64,000 nt of DNA from CAVUEG01 sp963740525 (GTDB lineage: Bacteria; Actinomycetota; Actinomycetes; Propionibacteriales; Nocardioidaceae), in contig CAVUEG010000006.1 in the NCBI GenBank assembly GCA_963740525.1, positions 1,240,001 to 1,304,000 on the forward strand. Direction: 5' to 3'. Position 1 is the stretch's first letter, and every line of letters begins with the position of its first letter. The notes under the pieces were generated by a model. It made no database searches. It was not told the origin of the DNA and saw only the letters and a program-made list of their open reading frames with translations. The translations under genes and the position numbers were made by a program. This document shows positions 8,678 to 19,920 of the stretch, piece after piece.

Positions 8678-9919
8678 GTGACGATGCGGCTGTGGGAGAC
8701 GATCGTGCCCGCGCGACTGGGTACGTCCTTCCGTTGGCTGCTTGCCGGCTCGCTCGTCACCAACCTCGGCGACGGCATCACGCTGGCCGCGGGGCCTCTG
8801 CTCATCGCCTCCCAGACGAGGGATCCCTTCCTGGTCGCCCTGGCGGCGCTGCTGCAGCGCCTGCCCTGGCTGCTCTTCGGCGTGCTTGCCGGGGGCATCG
8901 CGGACCGGGTCGACCGGAGACGGATGATCGTCGTGGTCGACGTGCTCCGCGGGGCGGTCCTGGTGGCTCTGACCCTCACGATCCTGACCGGCACCGTGAG
9001 CATCGCGGTGGTGCTGACGACCATGTTCGTGCTCGGCACCGCAGAGGTGTTCGCCGACGTCACCTCCGGGACGCTGCTGCCGGGCCTGGTCGAGAGCGCG
9101 GACCTCGGGATCGGGAACGCCCGGATGATGGGTGCCTTCCTGACCACCAACCAGCTCGTGGGGGCGCCCGTCGGCGCCTTCCTCTTCGCGATCGGGATGG
9201 CGTGGCCCTTCGGCGTCACCGCGCTCTGCCTGCTGCTGGGGGCCGTGCTGGTCTCCCGGATCTCGCTGCGACAGGCTCCGGTGGACCCGACCGGGCGGCA
9301 CCTCGGCCGCGAGATCGTGGAGGGTCTCACGTGGCTGTGGCACCACCCGGCGATGCGCACGCTGGCCCTGACGATCGTGGCCTTCAACGTGACCTTCGGC
9401 GCGGCCTGGTCGGTGCTGGTGCTCTATGCGCAGGATCGGCTGGGCATGGATGCCGTCGGCTTCGGACTGCTCACCACCGCCTCCGCGGTGGGCGGTGTCG
9501 TGGGGATGACGGCGTACGGCTGGCTGCAGGACCGGTTCAGCCTCGGCAACATGATGCGCGCCGGGCTGGTGGTCGAGACCCTGACCCATCTGGCTCTGGC
9601 GCTGAACACGTCGGCGGTGTTGGCGATCGTGGTGATGGTCGCCTTCGGTGCCCACGCGTTCATCTGGGCGACGACGTCGAACACGATCCAGCACCGCGCG
9701 GTCCCCGACCGGCTGCGCGGCCGCGTCGGCGGCGTCTACATGCTCGGCGTGCAGGGTGGGATGGTCCTCGGGGCCGCAGTCGGCGGGCTCGTGGCCCGAC
9801 AGTGGGGCGTCGTCGGACCGTTCTGGTTCGGGTTCGTGGGCTCGGCACTGCTGGTGCTGGTGCTGTGGAAGCAGATGGTGCACGTCGCCCACGCAGGGGA
9901 GCCGGTGGCCTCCCCGTAG
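8678..9919 (+). CDS. MFS transporter
   Basis: A 413-aa major facilitator with about 12 membrane segments. The loop 2-3 motif is GGIADRVDRRRM, and it resembles the exporter at 4825 in overall organisation (both begin loop 2 with GG-ADxVDRRR). A GGAGGGAG ribosome-binding site at about 8666-8674 serves a GTG at 8678 or an ATG at 8684; both give the same first membrane segment. A TAGCGT at 8648-8653 could be the -10 box. It lies 51 nt after the kinase gene, so it may be a target of that two-component system. The substrate is unknown. Confidence 0.88.
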   Translation: MTMRLWETIVPARLGTSFRWLLAGSLVTNLGDGITLAAGPLLIASQTRDPFLVALAALLQRLPWLLFGVLAGGIADRVDRRRMIVVVDVLRGAVLVALTLTILTGTVSIAVVLTTMFVLGTAEVFADVTSGTLLPGLVESADLGIGNARMMGAFLTTNQLVGAPVGAFLFAIGMAWPFGVTALCLLLGAVLVSRISLRQAPVDPTGRHLGREIVEGLTWLWHHPAMRTLALTIVAFNVTFGAAWSVLVLYAQDRLGMDAVGFGLLTTASAVGGVVGMTAYGWLQDRFSLGNMMRAGLVVETLTHLALALNTSAVLAIVVMVAFGAHAFIWATTSNTIQHRAVPDRLRGRVGGVYMLGVQGGMVLGAAVGGLVARQWGVVGPFWFGFVGSALLVLVLWKQMVHVAHAGEPVASP

Positions 9920-9922
9920 GCT
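9917..9922 (+). promoter_or_regulatory. -10 element TAGGCT sharing the upstream stop codon
   Basis: TAG 9917-9919 is the stop of the MFS gene and also the first half of TAGGCT, which lies 6 nt before the GTG at 9929. No ribosome-binding site is visible, so the next gene may be transcribed without a leader from inside the end of this one. Confidence 0.45.
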
Positions 9923-9928
9923 CGCCCG

Positions 9929-10150
9929 GTGAAGCTCGAACGCAAGCACGCCGTCGTCCTGCTCGCCGTCGCCGCCTGGAACGTGCTGACGTACGCACAG
10001 TTCACCCACGCCCTGGTGAACACCCACGAGGACCGGCCTACGGGGTACTACGTGGCGCACACGGTCCTGATCGTGGTGAACCTCGCGATCGCCGTGGTCC
10101 TGGGCAGGTGGGGCTGGCGGGCGCTGCGCGCCCAGCGGCAGTCGCCGTGA
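9929..10150 (+). CDS. SCO4848-family small membrane protein
   Basis: 73 aa with two membrane segments (about 7-25 and 42-62) joined by a polar loop containing TGYYVAHTVL. Size, the KLERKHAV start and the T-G-Y-x-x-x-H loop agree with the SCO4848 family conserved in actinomycetes; no function is known. The GTG start leaves only 9 nt after the MFS stop codon, and transcription may start directly at the GTG. Confidence 0.75.
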   Translation: MKLERKHAVVLLAVAAWNVLTYAQFTHALVNTHEDRPTGYYVAHTVLIVVNLAIAVVLGRWGWRALRAQRQSP

Positions 10151-10169
10151 GCGGCGTACGCTCGCGAAC

Positions 10170-11784
<1,615 letters not shown>

Positions 11785-11885
11785 GGTTCGCCGCCGACTT
11801 CCCGGGGTGCGGTCTCAAGGGGCCCGAAGGGGCTCTGGCCTGCGGGTCGGCCCCGCGCTACCCTGCGGTGCGGGGCATGACAAGA

Positions 11886-11906
11886 GTTGAGTTGAATCGA
11901 CTCAAC
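11886..11906. promoter_or_regulatory. HAIR operator (HspR site) of the dnaK operon
   Basis: GTTGAGT-N7-ACTCAAC is a perfect inverted repeat matching the HspR-binding HAIR consensus CTTGAGT-N7-ACTCAAG except at the outermost pair. It overlaps a possible -35 box TTGAAT (11892-11897), 17 nt before CACACT (11915-11920), so HspR bound here would block the promoter. The hspR gene is the fourth gene of the operon, giving a feedback loop. Confidence 0.9.
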
Positions 11907-11951
11907 TTTTTTGCCACACTCCAAGCAGACGTACCCGTCAGTCAACGCAGC

Positions 11952-11974
11952 GCCCGGCACGTGAGGTGCCGGGC
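11952..11974 (+). other. perfect hairpin in the dnaK leader
   Basis: GCCCGGCAC-GTGAG-GTGCCGGGC forms a perfect 9-bp stem with a 5-nt loop. It ends 6 nt before the GGAGG ribosome-binding site (11981-11985) of dnaK. It has no T-tract and does not include the ribosome-binding site; it may stabilise the mRNA or affect translation. Confidence 0.6.
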
Positions 11975-11994
11975 TCACATGGAGGTTTCACAAC

Positions 11995-13857
11995 ATGGCA
12001 CGAGCGGTCGGCATCGACCTGGGCACCACGAACTCCGTCGTGTCCGTTCTCGAGGGTGGCGAACCCACCGTCATCGCGAACGCCGAGGGCGCGCGCACCA
12101 CACCGTCGGTGGTCGCCTTCGCCAAGAGTGGCGAGGTGCTGGTCGGGGAGGTCGCCAAGCGCCAGGCGGTCACCAACGTCGACCGGACGATCCGGTCGGT
12201 CAAGCGCCACATGGGCACCGACTGGACCACGAAGATCGACGACAAGTCGTTCACCCCCCAGCAGATCAGCGCCTTCGTGCTGCAGAAGCTCAAGCGGGAC
12301 GCCGAGGCCTACCTCGGCGAGACCGTCACCGACGCGGTCATCACCGTTCCGGCGTACTTCTCCGACGCCCAGCGCCAGGCCACGAAGGAGGCCGGCGAGA
12401 TCGCCGGCCTGACCGTGAGCCGGATCGTCAACGAGCCGACCGCCGCCGCGCTGGCGTACGGCCTGGACAAGGGCGACGACCAGACCATCCTCGTCTTCGA
12501 CCTCGGCGGCGGCACGTTCGACGTGTCCCTGCTCGAGATCGGTGAGGGGGTCGTCGAGGTCAAGGCGACCTCCGGCGACAACCACCTCGGTGGCGACGAC
12601 TGGGACTCGCGCGTCGTCGAGTGGATGATCAAGAAGTTCAAGGACAACAACGGAGTCGACCTCGGCGCCGACAAGATCGCCAAGCAGCGCCTGCAGGAGG
12701 GCGCCGAGAAGGCGAAGATCGAGCTCTCCTCCTCGAGTGAGACCACGATCCACCTGCCCTACATCACGCACGGCGAGTCCGGCCCGCTGCACTTCGAGGA
12801 GAAGCTGACCCGCGGCGAGTTCCAGCGGATGACCGCCGACCTGCTCGAGCGCACCAAGGCGCCGTTCAAGTCGGTGCTCAAGGACGGCGGGGTCGACGTG
12901 GCCAAGATCGACCACGTCATCCTGGTCGGAGGCTCGACCCGGATGCCGGCCGTGACCGAGTTGGTCAAGGAGCTCCTCGGCGGCAAGGAGCCCAACAAGG
13001 GCGTCAACCCCGACGAGGTCGTCGCCGTGGGTGCCGCCCTCCAGGCCGGCGTCCTCAAGGGCGAGGTCAAGGACGTGCTGCTGCTCGACGTGACCCCGCT
13101 GAGCCTGGGCATCGAGACCAAGGGCGGCGTGATGACCACCCTGATCGAGCGCAACACCACGATCCCGACGAAGCGCTCCGAGGTGTTCACCACGGCGGCC
13201 GACAACCAGCCCTCGGTGGAGATCAAGGTCGCCCAGGGCGAGCGTCAGATGTGGGCGCAGAACCAGCCCCTGGGCAACTTCGAGCTGACCGGGCTCCCAC
13301 CGGCACCCCGGAACGTGCCCCAGATCGAGGTCACCTTCGACATCGACGCGAACGGCATCGTCCACGTGTCGGCGAAGGACCGCGGCACCGGTCGTGAGCA
13401 GTCCATGACGATCTCCGGCGGCAGCGCGCTGTCGAAGGACGACATCGACCGCATGGTGCGCGAGGCCGAGGAGTACGCCGAGGAGGACCGCAAGCGTCGC
13501 GACGCCATCGAGCTGCGCAACCAGGCGGACGGTCTCGTCTACACGACCGAGAAGTTCATCGCCGACAACGGCGAGAAGCTTCCCGACGACGTGAAGATCG
13601 AGGTCCAGGCGGACGTCGACGAGCTCAAGAAGATCCTCGAGGACGCCGACGCGGGTGACGAGGCGATCAAGGCCGGGGTCACCAAGCTCGGCGAGTCCAG
13701 CCAGAAGATGGGCGCCGCCATGTACGCCAACGCCGAGGGCGAAGGCGACGGCGACGGCTCCCCGGCCGACGACGGGGCGGACTCCTCGGCCGGTGCGGAC
13801 GACGACGTCGTCGACGCCGAGATCGTCGACGAGCCGGGTGAGGACGACAAGCAGTGA
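11995..13857 (+). CDS. dnaK: molecular chaperone DnaK
   Basis: Hsp70 of 620 aa, full length. The nucleotide-binding domain starts [15 protein letters not shown] and contains the phosphate-2 loop [15 protein letters not shown] and adenosine motif [11 protein letters not shown]. The substrate-binding domain starts near 385 with [15 protein letters not shown]. The acidic Asp/Glu-rich C-terminus is typical of actinobacteria. It folds and protects proteins in the cytosol, with GrpE and DnaJ encoded next to it. GGAGG lies 10 nt before the ATG. Its last codons overlap the grpE start by 4 nt. The HAIR operator upstream predicts repression by HspR, relieved by heat. Confidence 0.98.
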   Translation: MARAVGIDLGTTNSVVSVLEGGEPTVIANAEGARTTPSVVAFAKSGEVLVGEVAKRQAVTNVDRTIRSVKRHMGTDWTTKIDDKSFTPQQISAFVLQKLKRDAEAYLGETVTDAVITVPAYFSDAQRQATKEAGEIAGLTVSRIVNEPTAAALAYGLDKGDDQTILVFDLGGGTFDVSLLEIGEGVVEVKATSGDNHLGGDDWDSRVVEWMIKKFKDNNGVDLGADKIAKQRLQEGAEKAKIELSSSSETTIHLPYITHGESGPLHFEEKLTRGEFQRMTADLLERTKAPFKSVLKDGGVDVAKIDHVILVGGSTRMPAVTELVKELLGGKEPNKGVNPDEVVAVGAALQAGVLKGEVKDVLLLDVTPLSLGIETKGGVMTTLIERNTTIPTKRSEVFTTAADNQPSVEIKVAQGERQMWAQNQPLGNFELTGLPPAPRNVPQIEVTFDIDANGIVHVSAKDRGTGREQSMTISGGSALSKDDIDRMVREAEEYAEEDRKRRDAIELRNQADGLVYTTEKFIADNGEKLPDDVKIEVQADVDELKKILEDADAGDEAIKAGVTKLGESSQKMGAAMYANAEGEGDGDGSPADDGADSSAGADDDVVDAEIVDEPGEDDKQ

Positions 13858-14441
13858 CCGCCGGAGGACCGGACGATCCCACCGGCGAGGTCGACGGCAT
13901 CGCGGCCGACGCCCCCGCCGAAGGGGAGACGCTGGAGGAACGCATCGAGGACATGATCGAGGAGGGCGCGCCGCTGGCCCCCGGTGAGGAGTCCGCCGAC
14001 GAGGAGGCACCAGCAGCCCCTTCGCTCGAGCAGCAGCTCGCCGAGCGCACGCTCGACCTGCAGCGTCTCCAGGCGGAGTACCTCAACTACAAGCGACGCG
14101 TGGAGCGCGACCGGGAGCTGGTGCGTGAGAACGCCAGCTACTCCGTCCTGTCGGCCTTGCTGCCGGTGCTCGACAACATCGACCGGGCGCGTGAGCACGA
14201 CGAGGTTCACGGCGGGTTCAAGGCCGTGGCCGACACGCTCGAGCGGGTCGTCGCGGGCCTGGGCCTCACGAAGTTCGGCGAGAAGGGCGACGAGTTCGAC
14301 CCGAAGCTCCACGAGGCGCTGATGCACGGCCACTCGCCTGACGTGGCCACCACGACCTGTGACCAGATCGCCGAGGCCGGCTACCGGATCGGTGACCGCG
14401 TCGTGCGGGCCGCGAAGGTGACCGTGTTGGACCCGGAGTGA
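13854..14441 (+). CDS. grpE: nucleotide exchange factor GrpE
   Basis: 195 aa. A disordered acidic N-terminus (about 1-55) is followed by a long coiled coil (about 58-110, [20 protein letters not shown]) and a C-terminal beta domain ending [16 protein letters not shown], the conserved GrpE signature. It releases ADP from DnaK. The GTG overlaps the dnaK stop codon (GTGA), so translation is coupled. The spacing to dnaJ is 7 nt. Confidence 0.96.
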   Translation: MTAGGPDDPTGEVDGIAADAPAEGETLEERIEDMIEEGAPLAPGEESADEEAPAAPSLEQQLAERTLDLQRLQAEYLNYKRRVERDRELVRENASYSVLSALLPVLDNIDRAREHDEVHGGFKAVADTLERVVAGLGLTKFGEKGDEFDPKLHEALMHGHSPDVATTTCDQIAEAGYRIGDRVVRAAKVTVLDPE

Positions 14442-14448
14442 GTCGCCG

Positions 14449-15612
14449 ATGAGCAACGCAGACTGGGCGTCGAAGGACTTCTACCAGGTGCTGGGCGTGC
14501 CCAAGGACGCCAGCCAGGAGGAGATCAAGAAGGCCTACCGCAAGCTGGCGCGGGACAACCACCCCGACACCAAGCAGGGCGACCGCGCCGCCGAGAACCG
14601 CTTCAAGGCGGTGGCGGAGGCCTACCACGTCATCGGTGACGCGGAGCGCCGCAAGGAGTACGACCACACGCGGTCGATGTTCTCCGGTGCCGGTGGGTTC
14701 CCCGGCGGTCGCGGCGGCCAGGGTGGTGGTCAGCCGTTCAACTTCGACGACTTCCTGCGGGCGCCGCCCGGTGGCGGGGGCTCCAGCGGCGGGTTGGGCG
14801 ACCTCTTCGGCGACCTCTTCGGCGGCGGGGGCACTCGTGCTCGACGTGCGCCCAGCAAGGGTGCCGACATCGAGACGACCAGCACGATCTCGTTCGACGA
14901 CGCAGTCAACGGCGTGACGCTCTCGCTGCGGTTGCGGTCGGAGGCCCCTTGTCAGACGTGCAGTGGCACCGGTGGCAAGCCCGGCACCCAGCCCCACATC
15001 TGCCCGCAGTGCGAGGGCAGCGGCATGGTGGCCGCCTCCGTGGGGGGCGGGTTCTCGATGAACGAGACCTGCCCGCGTTGCGGCGGGCGCCAGCTCGTGT
15101 ACGACGAGGCCTGCCCGACGTGCCACGGCTCCGGCCAGGGGCTCTCCAGCCGCACGATCCAGGCGCGGATCCCGGCCGGGGTCCGGGACGGTCAGCGGAT
15201 CCGGCTCAAGGGCAAGGGCGCCGCGGGCGAGCAGGGCGGACCGCCAGGGGACCTCTTCATCCAGGTCGCCGTGTCGCCGCACCGGATCTTCGGCCGCAGT
15301 GGGGACAACCTCACCGTCGAGGTCCCGGTCTCCTTCGACGAGGCCGCGCTCGGGGCGGAGATCAAGGTGCCGACGCTCCGGGGTGGCCCGGTGACGGTGA
15401 AGATCCCGCCCGGGACGCCCAGTGGGCGCACGCTGCGCGTCCGGGGCCGCGGTGCTCCGCGTCGCGACGGGACCATGGGCGACCTCCTCGTCACGGTCCA
15501 GGTGCAGGTGCCCGAGCACTTGAACGACGCCGCGAGGGACGCGGTCGCCGCATACCGCCTCGCGACCACCGGCGCGGACCCGCGCAGCGCACTCTTCGAG
15601 GGAGGTTCGTGA
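14449..15612 (+). CDS. dnaJ: co-chaperone DnaJ
   Basis: 387 aa. The J domain (about 8-75) has the HPD triad (NHPDTKQ). A Gly/Phe-rich region (about 80-140, GAGGFPGGRGGQGGG) follows. The zinc-finger region has four Cys pairs (CQTCSGTG, CPQCEGSG, CPRCGG, CPTCHGSG), and the C-terminal substrate-binding domains end near 375. It delivers clients to DnaK and stimulates its ATPase. The stop codon shares one base with the hspR start (TGATG). Confidence 0.97.
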   Translation: MSNADWASKDFYQVLGVPKDASQEEIKKAYRKLARDNHPDTKQGDRAAENRFKAVAEAYHVIGDAERRKEYDHTRSMFSGAGGFPGGRGGQGGGQPFNFDDFLRAPPGGGGSSGGLGDLFGDLFGGGGTRARRAPSKGADIETTSTISFDDAVNGVTLSLRLRSEAPCQTCSGTGGKPGTQPHICPQCEGSGMVAASVGGGFSMNETCPRCGGRQLVYDEACPTCHGSGQGLSSRTIQARIPAGVRDGQRIRLKGKGAAGEQGGPPGDLFIQVAVSPHRIFGRSGDNLTVEVPVSFDEAALGAEIKVPTLRGGPVTVKIPPGTPSGRTLRVRGRGAPRRDGTMGDLLVTVQVQVPEHLNDAARDAVAAYRLATTGADPRSALFEGGS

Positions 15613-16061
15613 TGGCGTCGTTGAACAGGCGACGGGCGACGCCGCCCGGTCCCGACGTACCCGTGTTCGTGATCAGCGTGGCCGCGGAGCTGACCGGACT
15701 CCACCCGCAGACGCTTCGCACGTACGACCGGATCGGCCTGGTCAGCCCCGGACGCACCGACGGAGGGGGTCGCCGTTACTCCCTGCACGACATCGAGCTG
15801 CTGCGTGAGGTCGCCGAGCTCACCACCGGCGGGATCGGCCTCGAGGGGGTCCGGCGGATCCTGGAGCTGAAGGCCCAGGTCGCGACCCTGCAGGCTCGTG
15901 GAGCGGGGCTCAGGGCCAGGGTGACCGAGCTCGAGAACCTCGTCGCGGCACTGGCGGAACAGGTCGAGCGGTCCTCGCCGAACCTCCCGGTGCTTCGTGG
16001 CCAGGTGACGTTGACCGCTACATCCCGCCCTTCGGCACCAGCTGAACCATTCGCAGAGTGA
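15612..16061 (+). CDS. hspR: MerR-family heat-shock repressor HspR
   Basis: 149 aa. The MerR-type winged helix (about 20-88) reads FVISVAAELTGLHPQTLRTYDRIGLVSP and then GGGRRYSLHDIELLREV, a close match to HspR. A coiled coil (about 95-130, LQARGAGLRARVTELENLV) should give dimerisation. It would bind the HAIR site at 11886-11906 with DnaK as co-repressor, as known in Streptomyces. The ATG is chosen because GGAGG lies 7 nt upstream and it shares a base with the dnaJ stop codon. Confidence 0.95.
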   Translation: MASLNRRRATPPGPDVPVFVISVAAELTGLHPQTLRTYDRIGLVSPGRTDGGGRRYSLHDIELLREVAELTTGGIGLEGVRRILELKAQVATLQARGAGLRARVTELENLVAALAEQVERSSPNLPVLRGQVTLTATSRPSAPAEPFAE

Positions 16062-16100
16062 CCCGCCACGCGCGGTCACCCGTGAGACGTAGGAGTGCTC

Positions 16101-18704
16101 GTGGACGCCTCGAAGTTCACCACCCGCAGCCAGGAAGCGATTGCTGGCGCCGGGCAGCTCGCGCTAACAGCCGGTCACGCGCAGATCGAGCCGGTACACC
16201 TGCTCGCCGCGCTGTTCGACCAGACCGACGGCATCGCCGGGACGTTGGCCCAGCGCGCGGGAGCCGATCCCGCAGCCGTGGCCGCGGCGACGCGCGCCGC
16301 GATCGGCTCCCTCCCCACCGCGTCCGGCTCGACCGTGTCCACGCCGGGGGCCTCGGGAGCGACCCAGCGTGTGCTCGCGAAGGCGCTGGAGGCCGCGAAG
16401 ACGATGAACGACGACTTCGTGGCCAGTGAACATCTCCTGCTCGGGCTCTCCGCGGTGGAGAGCCCCGCCCAGCGGGTGCTCCGGGAGGCCGGTCTCGACG
16501 AGGAGTCGCTGCGTACGGCGATCACGGCGGTCCGTGGCTCGCGCCGGGTGACCAGCCAGGATGCCGAGTCGACGTACGAAGCCCTGGCCAAGTACGCCAT
16601 CGACCTCACCGAGCAGGCCGAGGAGGGCAGGCTCGATCCGGTCATCGGGCGTGATGCCGAGATCCGGCGGCTGGTGCAGGTGCTGTCGCGGCGGACCAAG
16701 AACAACCCGGTGCTGATCGGTGAGCCCGGGGTCGGCAAGACCGCGGTGGTCGAGGGGCTGGCGCAGCGGATCGTCGCGGGTGACGTGCCGGACTCCCTCA
16801 AGGGCCGGCGGCTGCTGTCGCTCGACATCAGCGCGATGCTGGCCGGTGCGAAGTACCGCGGTGAGTTCGAGGAGCGGCTCAAGGCCGTGCTCGCGGAGAT
16901 CAAGGACTCGGCCGGGCAGGTGATCACCTTCATCGACGAGCTGCACACGGTCGTCGGTGCGGGTGCCGGCGGCGACTCCGCCATGGACGCAGGCAACATG
17001 CTCAAGCCGATGCTGGCCCGCGGAGAGCTCCGGATGATCGGCGCCACGACCCTGGACGAGTTCCGGGAACGGATCGAGAAGGACCCCGCGCTCGAGCGGC
17101 GCTTCCAGCAGGTGTTCGTCGGTGAGCCCTCGGTGGAGGACACGGTCGGGATCCTGCGCGGGTTGCAGGAGAAGTACGAAGCGCACCACGGGGTGAAGAT
17201 CACCGACGCTGCGCTGGTGGCCGCGGCCATGCTGTCCGACCGCTACATCACCGGACGTCAGCTGCCCGACAAGGCGATCGACCTGGTCGACGAGGCGGCT
17301 TCACGGCTGCGCATGGAGATCGAGTCCTCCCCGGTGGAGGTGGACGAGCTCCGCCGGTCGGTGAACCGGATGAAGATGGAGGAGCTCGCCCTCGCGCGTG
17401 AGACCGACGACGCGTCGGTCGACCGCCTCGAGAGGCTCCGCGCCGACCTCGCCGACCGCGAGGAGGAGCTGCGCGGGCTGGAGGCCCGGTGGGAACGCGA
17501 GAAGGCTGCCCTCGAGGGCTCCGGTGAGCTGCGCAAGCAGATCGACCTGCTGCGGATCGAGGCCGAGCGGATGCTTCGCGAGGGCAACCTGCAGGGTGCC
17601 AGCGAGATCAACTACGGCCGGATCCCCGAGCTCGAGAAGCAGATCGAGGCGGCCGACGAGAGCGCTGCCGAGGAGACCCCCAACCCGATGGTCCGCGAGG
17701 AGGTCGGTCCCGAGGAGATCGCGGACGTCGTGGAGGCCTGGACCGGCATCCCCACCGGCCGGCTGCTGGAGGGTGAGACCGCCAAGCTGCTGCGCATGGA
17801 GGAGGTGATCGGCGAACGCCTGGTGGGCCAGCGGTCCGCCGTGGCCGCCGTCTCCGACGCGGTGCGCCGCTCACGAGCCGGCATCGCCGACCCGGACCGG
17901 CCGACCGGCTCGTTCCTCTTCCTCGGCCCGACGGGTGTCGGCAAGACCGAGCTCGCCAAGTCGCTCGCGGACTTCCTCTTCGACGACGAGCGGGCGATGA
18001 TCCGCATCGACATGAGCGAGTACGGCGAGAAGCACTCCGTCTCGCGGCTCGTGGGAGCGCCTCCCGGCTATGTCGGGTACGACGAGGGTGGCCAGCTCAC
18101 CGAGGCCGTACGCCGACGCCCGTACTCCGTCGTCCTCCTCGACGAGGTGGAGAAGGCCCACCCCGAGGTCTTCGACATCCTGCTCCAGGTCCTCGACGAC
18201 GGTCGGCTGACCGACGGCCAGGGGCGCACGGTCGACTTCCGCAACACGATCCTGGTCCTGACCTCCAACCTGGGCTCGACGTACCTCGTCGACCCCACGC
18301 TGGACCCTGCGGAGAAGCACGACTCCGTCATGGCGGTCGTCCGGTCCTCCTTCAAGCCGGAGTTCCTCAACCGGCTCGACGAGGTCGTGATGTTCGACGC
18401 GCTCGGCCCGGACGAGCTGGCCCACATCGTCGACCTGCAGCTGGCCGATCTCTCTCGACGCCTGGCGGTCCGCCGGATCACGGTGACGGTGTCCGACGCC
18501 GCCCGCGACTGGCTGACGCGCACCGGCTACGACCCCTCCTACGGCGCCCGGCCGCTGCGTCGGCTCGTGCAGAGCGCGATCGGGGACCCGCTGGCGCGCC
18601 TGCTTCTGTCGGGTGACGTCCTCGACGGCGGCATGGTGGCCGTGGACGCTGCCGAGTCGGGGGAGTCCCTGTCGGTGCAGCCGGTGCAGCCGGTGCAGGC
18701 ATGA
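16101..18704 (+). CDS. clpB: ATP-dependent disaggregase ClpB
   Basis: About 867 aa. An N-terminal Clp_N domain (about 1-140) precedes AAA-1 with Walker [14 protein letters not shown] (about 205-217). The M-domain coiled coil lies at about 395-520, AAA-2 has Walker [14 protein letters not shown] (about 607-619), and a C-terminal D2-small domain follows. It rescues aggregated proteins with DnaK. The GTG at 16101 has AGGAG 5 nt upstream and gives the family start [13 protein letters not shown]; the GTG at 16095 overlaps that site. It lies 39 nt after hspR with no HAIR site of its own, so it belongs to the dnaK operon. The extreme C-terminus is a short QPV repeat. Confidence 0.97.
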   Translation: MDASKFTTRSQEAIAGAGQLALTAGHAQIEPVHLLAALFDQTDGIAGTLAQRAGADPAAVAAATRAAIGSLPTASGSTVSTPGASGATQRVLAKALEAAKTMNDDFVASEHLLLGLSAVESPAQRVLREAGLDEESLRTAITAVRGSRRVTSQDAESTYEALAKYAIDLTEQAEEGRLDPVIGRDAEIRRLVQVLSRRTKNNPVLIGEPGVGKTAVVEGLAQRIVAGDVPDSLKGRRLLSLDISAMLAGAKYRGEFEERLKAVLAEIKDSAGQVITFIDELHTVVGAGAGGDSAMDAGNMLKPMLARGELRMIGATTLDEFRERIEKDPALERRFQQVFVGEPSVEDTVGILRGLQEKYEAHHGVKITDAALVAAAMLSDRYITGRQLPDKAIDLVDEAASRLRMEIESSPVEVDELRRSVNRMKMEELALARETDDASVDRLERLRADLADREEELRGLEARWEREKAALEGSGELRKQIDLLRIEAERMLREGNLQGASEINYGRIPELEKQIEAADESAAEETPNPMVREEVGPEEIADVVEAWTGIPTGRLLEGETAKLLRMEEVIGERLVGQRSAVAAVSDAVRRSRAGIADPDRPTGSFLFLGPTGVGKTELAKSLADFLFDDERAMIRIDMSEYGEKHSVSRLVGAPPGYVGYDEGGQLTEAVRRRPYSVVLLDEVEKAHPEVFDILLQVLDDGRLTDGQGRTVDFRNTILVLTSNLGSTYLVDPTLDPAEKHDSVMAVVRSSFKPEFLNRLDEVVMFDALGPDELAHIVDLQLADLSRRLAVRRITVTVSDAARDWLTRTGYDPSYGARPLRRLVQSAIGDPLARLLLSGDVLDGGMVAVDAAESGESLSVQPVQPVQA
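18674..18699 (+). repeat. 9-bp tandem repeat at the clpB 3' end
   Basis: GGTGCAGCC occurs twice plus a third nearly full copy, encoding VQPVQPVQA at the ClpB C-terminus. Such a low-complexity tail is not part of the ClpB fold. Confidence 0.6.
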
Positions 18705-18747
18705 CGTGTGCGCAACCGGGGTCGGCCGTGCGTGATGGAATGAGGTC

Positions 18748-19920
18748 GTGAGCGAGCCCGTGCGTCCCCGTCCCGGCCAGGTGACCCTGGCCGGCTGGCT
18801 GGCGATCGCCGGGTCCGTGCTCATCCTGCTCACCGTGTTCGATGCGATGGCCAAGCTGCAGAGCCTCGAGGTCAGCCGGGGCATCGACTCCTTCCTGTCC
18901 ACCCCACCCGGCGACGGGCTCGGCATGGACGTGGCCTCGGTGCGCAGCGTGATGCGGCTGCTGATCCTCATCGGTGGTGGCGCCGCGGCGGCGGCCAGCG
19001 TGCTCGGCGCCTACGTGCTGCGCGGCAGCCACGCGGCGCGGGTCGGCCTCACGGTCGTGGCCGTGCCGATCTTCCTGACCTCCCCGGTCTCCGGCGGGAT
19101 GCTCGCCATGCTCGTCGTCGGCGCCTCGCTCCTGTTGTGGAGCCGGCCGGCCCGTGACTGGTTCGCTGGCCGTGAGTCCGCTCCACCAGCCCCCCGAAAG
19201 GCAGCCACCGCCATGACCGAGGAACGTCCCCCGGAGCCGGAGCCGCAGCCGGAGCCGCAGCCGGAGACCGCGCCCTCCACGCCCGACGACGCGTCGGCGT
19301 ACCCGCAGCAGCCGCCGGCGTACCCGCAGCCGTTCGGCGGTTCGCCACAGGAGTCACAGCCGCAGCCTCCGACCTACCCCGCCGCGTCGTACGGCCACCC
19401 CCCACAGCAGTACGCCGGCTACCCGCCGCAGGGGTACGCCGGGTACCCACCCCCCGGCGGCCCGCCGACCGCGCCCCGGCCGACTGCCGTCACCGTCGCG
19501 TGCTGGTTGACGTGGGTGTTCAGCGGGCTGACTGCATTGGCGTACCTCTTCGTGATGATCGTGCTGGCGGTGGCGCGCCAGGACCTCCTCGACCGGATCC
19601 GGCAGGAGCCCGGCATCAGCAGCCTCAACATCACGAGCGAACAGCTGATCGCCGCACTGTGGGTGATGAGCATCGTGGTGCTGGTCTGGTGCCTCTCAGC
19701 GGTGGTGCTCGCTGTCTTCACGTTCCGGGGAGCGGCCTGGGCGCGGGTCACCCTGGTGGTCTCCGCGGTGATCGGGATCCTGCTGTCGATCTTCGCCATC
19801 CCGGTGAGCATCGTGCACATCGCCGTGATGGGGACTGTCGTCGCGCTGCTGTTCTCGGGGGACGCCCGCGCCTGGTTCTCGCGGGCGCAGGCCCGGCCCG
19901 GCGCGCGTCAGGTCTGGTGA
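18748..19920 (+). CDS. membrane protein with duplicated four-helix halves and a Pro/Tyr-rich linker
   Basis: 390 aa, function unknown. Each half has about four membrane segments (about 13-145 and 240-375) and ends in matching text: LLLWSRPARDWFAGRE in the first, ALLFSGDARAWFSRAQ in the second. Both halves begin VTLAGWLAIAGS or VTVACWLTWVFS, so the gene appears to be an internal duplication. Between them is a disordered linker (about 150-238) with PEPQ and PPQGYAGYP-type repeats. The GTG is preceded by AATGAGG. The last 13 nt overlap the convergent aminotransferase gene. It is unlikely to be an enzyme; a scaffold or envelope role is a guess. Confidence 0.7.
   Translation: MSEPVRPRPGQVTLAGWLAIAGSVLILLTVFDAMAKLQSLEVSRGIDSFLSTPPGDGLGMDVASVRSVMRLLILIGGGAAAAASVLGAYVLRGSHAARVGLTVVAVPIFLTSPVSGGMLAMLVVGASLLLWSRPARDWFAGRESAPPAPRKAATAMTEERPPEPEPQPEPQPETAPSTPDDASAYPQQPPAYPQPFGGSPQESQPQPPTYPAASYGHPPQQYAGYPPQGYAGYPPPGGPPTAPRPTAVTVACWLTWVFSGLTALAYLFVMIVLAVARQDLLDRIRQEPGISSLNITSEQLIAALWVMSIVVLVWCLSAVVLAVFTFRGAAWARVTLVVSAVIGILLSIFAIPVSIVHIAVMGTVVALLFSGDARAWFSRAQARPGARQVW

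Noticed and set aside
11938..14010. 690-codon minus-strand frame opposite dnaK
   Set aside because: Shadow of dnaK; no ribosome-binding site and the operator region lies within its end.
16062..16100. Separate HAIR operator before clpB
   Set aside because: No TTGAGT-N7-ACTCAA-like sequence in the 39-nt gap.
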